Position numbers and translations under genes: made by a program. The notes under the pieces are model-generated. The model was not told where the DNA came from. It did no database searches and worked only from the letters and a program-made list of their open reading frames with translations. Positions 52,001 to 54,693 of a stretch of 54,693 bases of DNA are shown here, one piece after another. The DNA lies in the NCBI GenBank assembly GCA_000181795.3, contig CM012954.1, positions 17,387,548 to 17,442,240 of the forward strand, written 5' to 3'. Source of the DNA: Trichinella spiralis. Lineage: Eukaryota; Nematoda; Enoplea; Trichinellida; Trichinellidae. The first letter of the stretch is position 1. Each line of letters opens with the position of its first letter.

Positions 52001-53003
52001 TTTCAATTATCACCAGGCGACGCTTTTGACCGTTTTTTGACATTTTAACTACATTAAAACAAAAAAGGTTTCAATTTGTGATTATTGCTATTCATTTATT
52101 GAAAATAATTTATCATTTCAAACTGATGAAAAATACCAATAAAAATAATTATTCACGCAAACGATTATAAATACAAATAAACTAAGTACAATAATTTTAA
52201 AAATGAAAAAATGCTTGAATAGTTTTAAAAAAATATTTCAAAATTCTTATTTTTGATTTGGACTGTAAAATAAAATTAAACGATAGTAAACTAATTTGAA
52301 CCTGAAAACTACTACAGTATTACATAAAATCAAATTTTAAACATTCCAAAATTGAACCTTTTTTCCTCTCAATGTTTCAATATATTCACTGGAAAATCAG
52401 TGAGTATTCACTAAAAAATGAAATAGCAAAACAGTTGATACGGAAAGAACACTCTTACAGTCAGGGGCGTTGATATGTCTAATTTATGGGAGGGGGAGTG
52501 GATATAGCATCCAAAATATTTATTTGGAATCCAGGTGATGGAAATAGTTAGAGTTCCATAAAATTTTTCCCAATAAAGGGGGAGGGCGGCCATCCAAGTC
52601 TACTGCTTATAGTATACATCTGTAAATATGGAAAAAGTGAACAACAAAAAGCTAACAATCAATTGGATAATTATTTTGAAAAGATAACCAATCAGAATGA
52701 AATTGAAATTAGTTTTAACGAATCTCAACTGCACTAAACAAAATTGATAGAACTGCTTAAAATTATCTATCCTTTTTCTTTACTCAAATTACGAGAATTC
52801 AATGAAATGAGCACAGGCTTTACAGTGCAAAAAATCCAGATCATACTTGGAGATTCTTCATTAGTACAATTTTTTTCTTCATTTGAATCAGCTTTTTGCT
52901 CTTTCGCAGTCTTTGCACTCGCCGCATGAGCAGATTTAGAACTGCCTGGTGTGAGCTTACCGAAGAAAGAAAATAACGTTTTCTGTTTACCAACAGATTG
53001 CAT
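46096..53003 (-). CDS. MSH6: DNA mismatch repair ATPase MSH6 (MutS-alpha subunit)
   Basis: This is the partner of MSH2 that recognises base mismatches. There are 26 exons: 53003-52847, 52048-51912, 51835-51599, 51534-51458, 51327-51180, 51088-51014, 50923-50788, 50726-50590, 50481-50416, 50267-50196, 50133-49853, 49797-49668, 49603-49495, 49394-49232, 49154-48978, 48921-48782, 48713-48613, 48499-48395, 48331-48207, 48151-48022, 47872-47771, 47699-47516, 47420-47176, 46449-46312, 46243-46188 and 46135-46096. They give 1155 aa, all in phase. An N-terminal PIP box QKTLFSFF (residues 7-14) leads to an acidic, disordered region without a PWWP domain (human, 1360 aa, has one). The mismatch wedge [11 protein letters not shown] has Phe256 and Glu258. 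Walker A is GANMGGKST (945-953), Walker B is [11 protein letters not shown] (D1024, E1025), followed by FSTHYHSL and [16 protein letters not shown]. Two small last exons supply the helix after this and a charged end. The tail is shorter than human. Confidence 0.95.
46450..47175 (-). other. Intron 23 of MSH6
   Basis: 726 bp, AT-rich, otherwise featureless. It separates the ATPase core exon from the exon encoding [13 protein letters not shown]. Confidence 0.7.
48550..48602. repeat. (AAAT)n microsatellite in an MSH6 intron
   Basis: A tandem AAAT run lies between MSH6 exons 17 and 18. Similar short simple repeats occur in the same gene at 48163-48181 ((TA)n) and 50354-50363 (G-run). Confidence 0.8.
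52049..52846 (-). other. Intron 1 of MSH6, with a possible transposon relic
   Basis: 798 bp. At 52462 lies CAGGGGCGTTGATATGTC, which resembles the CAGGGGCG-type tips of many hAT elements. It is followed by two similar G-rich strings (around 52484-52500 and 52575-52590). I found no inverted partner or 8-bp duplication, so this is only a suggestion. Confidence 0.35.
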
Positions 53004-53018
53004 CTACAATAAAATAGT
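53003..53018 (-). promoter_or_regulatory. Putative trans-splice acceptor directly at the MSH6 start codon
   Basis: On the minus strand TTTTATTGTAG ends at 53004 and the ATG begins at the next base. A cis-spliced 5'UTR exon upstream is possible, but zero-leader acceptors are typical of spliced-leader addition. Confidence 0.5.
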
Positions 53019-53990
53019 CGAACAAGAATACTGATAGTTTATACAATTTATAAACTCTCACAAAGTCTCACGAATGATCATTCAAAATCTGAAATAGTAA
53101 ACGGCTACTAAAACAAATATAAAAATAAAACTGCAAACATACAGAAAATAAAAGTACTTTAAAAAAATATAATTCTGTTTTTTAAGTAACAGCCAAATAT
53201 ACAGTTTGACTGAACTTAATGCTAAGCACTACACAAATTTGCGAAAAACAAAAAATGATCTACTGTATATGTCTTTTACTTGTAACTGAGCAGAGCAATA
53301 TTTTTAAATTATTGCTTTTTTAAACATAAACATAGCACAGATATGAAAAAAACAATAACGCAATAAAGACTGAAAACTTCAATTAATCGTCAAACACTGG
53401 CCGCCAGAGCCCGGGAGTTTTAACTGTACTGTATTGAAAAGCAGGCACTATTGCATAGAGGTAAACTAAAACAATTAAAAAATGAATTCATAAATGAAAT
53501 GTCTACAATTTCACAAAACTAATACAATATCCATTTGAAGCATTGAAAAATACTCTACATACAATTTGAGAACATATAAAAAAAGCGTGTTTCAAACAAA
53601 TATGCACTCTTTATTCTGATAATAAAAAATTAAGATGTCTGAACAAAATATTTTTTTAATTAAAATGAGTTTTTTTGCATCTTAACGTTTGAATTTCAAT
53701 TCACGTTACTATTATCTAACTCCAGCTCTGATTATATTTTTTTACTAATGGTGTTTTAATATTTTGGCTGAAATTTTTTCTCCTCCTTTCCCAAATTTTG
53801 ATATTTTATAATTTGCAAATAGTGACTGTCGATTCATTTGCTTTCGTGTTTGAAATAATTTACATATTATCTGCATGTCACTTTCTACTACTTGCGTATA
53901 AATTAGTATATGAGTCAAAAATATCATGAATATTGCACCTTTTTCCTTTTCATATTTGTATACTTGGATTTATCTGAAAAGAAATTATGA
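53019..53990. other. Intergenic upstream of MSH6
   Basis: AT-rich. No promoter motif or gene is recognised. A short GC-richer string lies at about 53398-53415. Confidence 0.5.
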
Positions 53991-53999
53991 AAACCGAAT

Positions 54000-54480
54000 T
54001 ATCCTGGACACTTGTGCGAGGGGTCTGTACAAGCTGCTTGTGACCAGTGAGCCGCTTTGTCAAACTCGCAAGCCGGCTGAGCTTTATATCGTCGGCTGCG
54101 ACAAAGCACCATCCGCATTGCTCTCGCCCGCGCGCCTACACCAAGACTACGATCGTATGTTCCGGGATATTTTGTTCGAATTGTGCCTTGAAATCGGTGT
54201 CGATCAGTTCGACACATCCGGCACCAATGGCAAGTGGAAACTGCCCAGACCGAGACCTGTGCAGGCGGCTGCTTTCCACCTACGACACCCCGATTCTCAG
54301 CAATACTTCTTGAAGACTGTGGTCATTGAAGCAAGATGTTTTTTGAATGCCGGCAACGCCACGTCAGACAGGGGCCGTCTTGAGGCAATCAGCAGGCGAG
54401 CTTGGATGTGGTCGAGCAGATGGCACCGTTGAAGATGTTCGACGAAGCACTGGCATGGGGTTTGTTCTGAACTCATCCGC
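54000..54480. other. GC-rich segment of unknown nature with a 168-codon open frame
   Basis: Base composition switches sharply at about 54000 from AT-rich to clearly more than half G+C. The + strand is open from 53926 to 54432, but the first 25 codons lie in the AT-rich part. If the frame is real, coding probably starts further in or at a splice site. Strings such as CARGLYKLLVTSEPLC and FELCLEIGVDQFDTSG match no family I know. Short frames are open on the minus strand as well. It could be an exon of an unrecognised gene, part of a mobile element, or foreign sequence joined at a poor contig end. Confidence 0.35.
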
Positions 54481-54533
54481 GAAAATTCGACCCCATTGTT
54501 GTGATTGGCTGTTCGCTGATAGGTTGTAGGGCG

Positions 54534-54693
54534 AGGGATGGTCCCAGTTCGGACCCCACTTTTCACTTATTTGGNTCGTTGAGCNGCGCTANTTTTAATN
54601 TTGGCCGGCAAGTCGTTGTCTTATTGGTCTTCCTTGTCTAATTGCTCATTGNATTCAAATCTTTCCCNTGTGATTATTNAGCTGTAATNTCTT
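54534..54693 (+). mobile_element. Partial transposon end of the 11.3-kb family, running off the window
   Basis: GGGATGGT...TTCGGACCCCACTTTTCACTTAT matches the terminal repeat of the elements at 11272 and (inverted) 12411. It then continues through TTGTCTAATTGCTCATTG and TGTGATTA as the 12290-12411 copy does. Eight N bases (54575 to 54689) mark low-quality sequence. Only one end is inside the window. Confidence 0.7.

Overview
This is a eukaryotic window, AT-rich, dense with short GT-AG introns. It most resembles a nematode. I lean towards an early-branching (clade I, Trichinella-like) lineage, but only tentatively. The reasons are very short introns in the housekeeping genes, a membrane-anchored ZP-domain protein of the kind common in nematode cuticle and epidermis, and strong 3' splice acceptors 0 to 17 nt before the start codons of five genes, as expected for spliced-leader trans-splicing. 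I rebuilt six gene models exon by exon by following reading phase and comparing with remembered human family sequences. No alignment was run.

Layout. 1-11.0 kb: no convincing gene. It is an array of diverged duplications whose hallmark is a 31-nt hairpin motif, found six times plus two relics. 11.27-12.41 kb: a 284-bp inverted-repeat transposon with a perfect 10-bp target duplication, and a separate end of a related element. 12.88-13.81 kb (+): SLC25A51-like mitochondrial NAD+ carrier. 14.50-16.65 kb (-): ALG12 mannosyltransferase. 16.85-21.16 kb (-): mitochondrial valyl-tRNA synthetase (VARS2-like). 21.33-22.07 kb (-): exosome subunit EXOSC5/RRP46. 22.95-25.10 kb (-): DEAD-box helicase DDX39B/UAP56. 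25.1-28.5 kb: intergenic, with a CRE and E2F-like promoter cluster near its right end. 28.57-45.28 kb (+): an 11-exon ZP-domain transmembrane protein with two large, simple-repeat-rich introns. 46.10-53.00 kb (-): 26-exon MSH6 mismatch-repair ATPase. 53.0-54.69 kb: intergenic sequence, a GC-rich segment I could not identify, and another end of the 11.3-kb transposon family running off a low-quality (N-containing) contig end.

EXOSC5, VARS2 and ALG12 lie head to tail with only 166 and 198 bp between coding regions. Each has a pyrimidine-rich acceptor 2 to 12 nt before its ATG, which is what a trans-spliced operon looks like. Two products (carrier and VARS2) are mitochondrial. DDX39B and EXOSC5 act on nuclear mRNA export and RNA decay, ALG12 on N-glycan assembly in the ER. 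The ZP protein is the tissue-type gene of the window and may have a second, internal first exon. No retrovirus-like or other capsid-bearing element was recognised. No CRISPR, rRNA or tRNA gene was seen.
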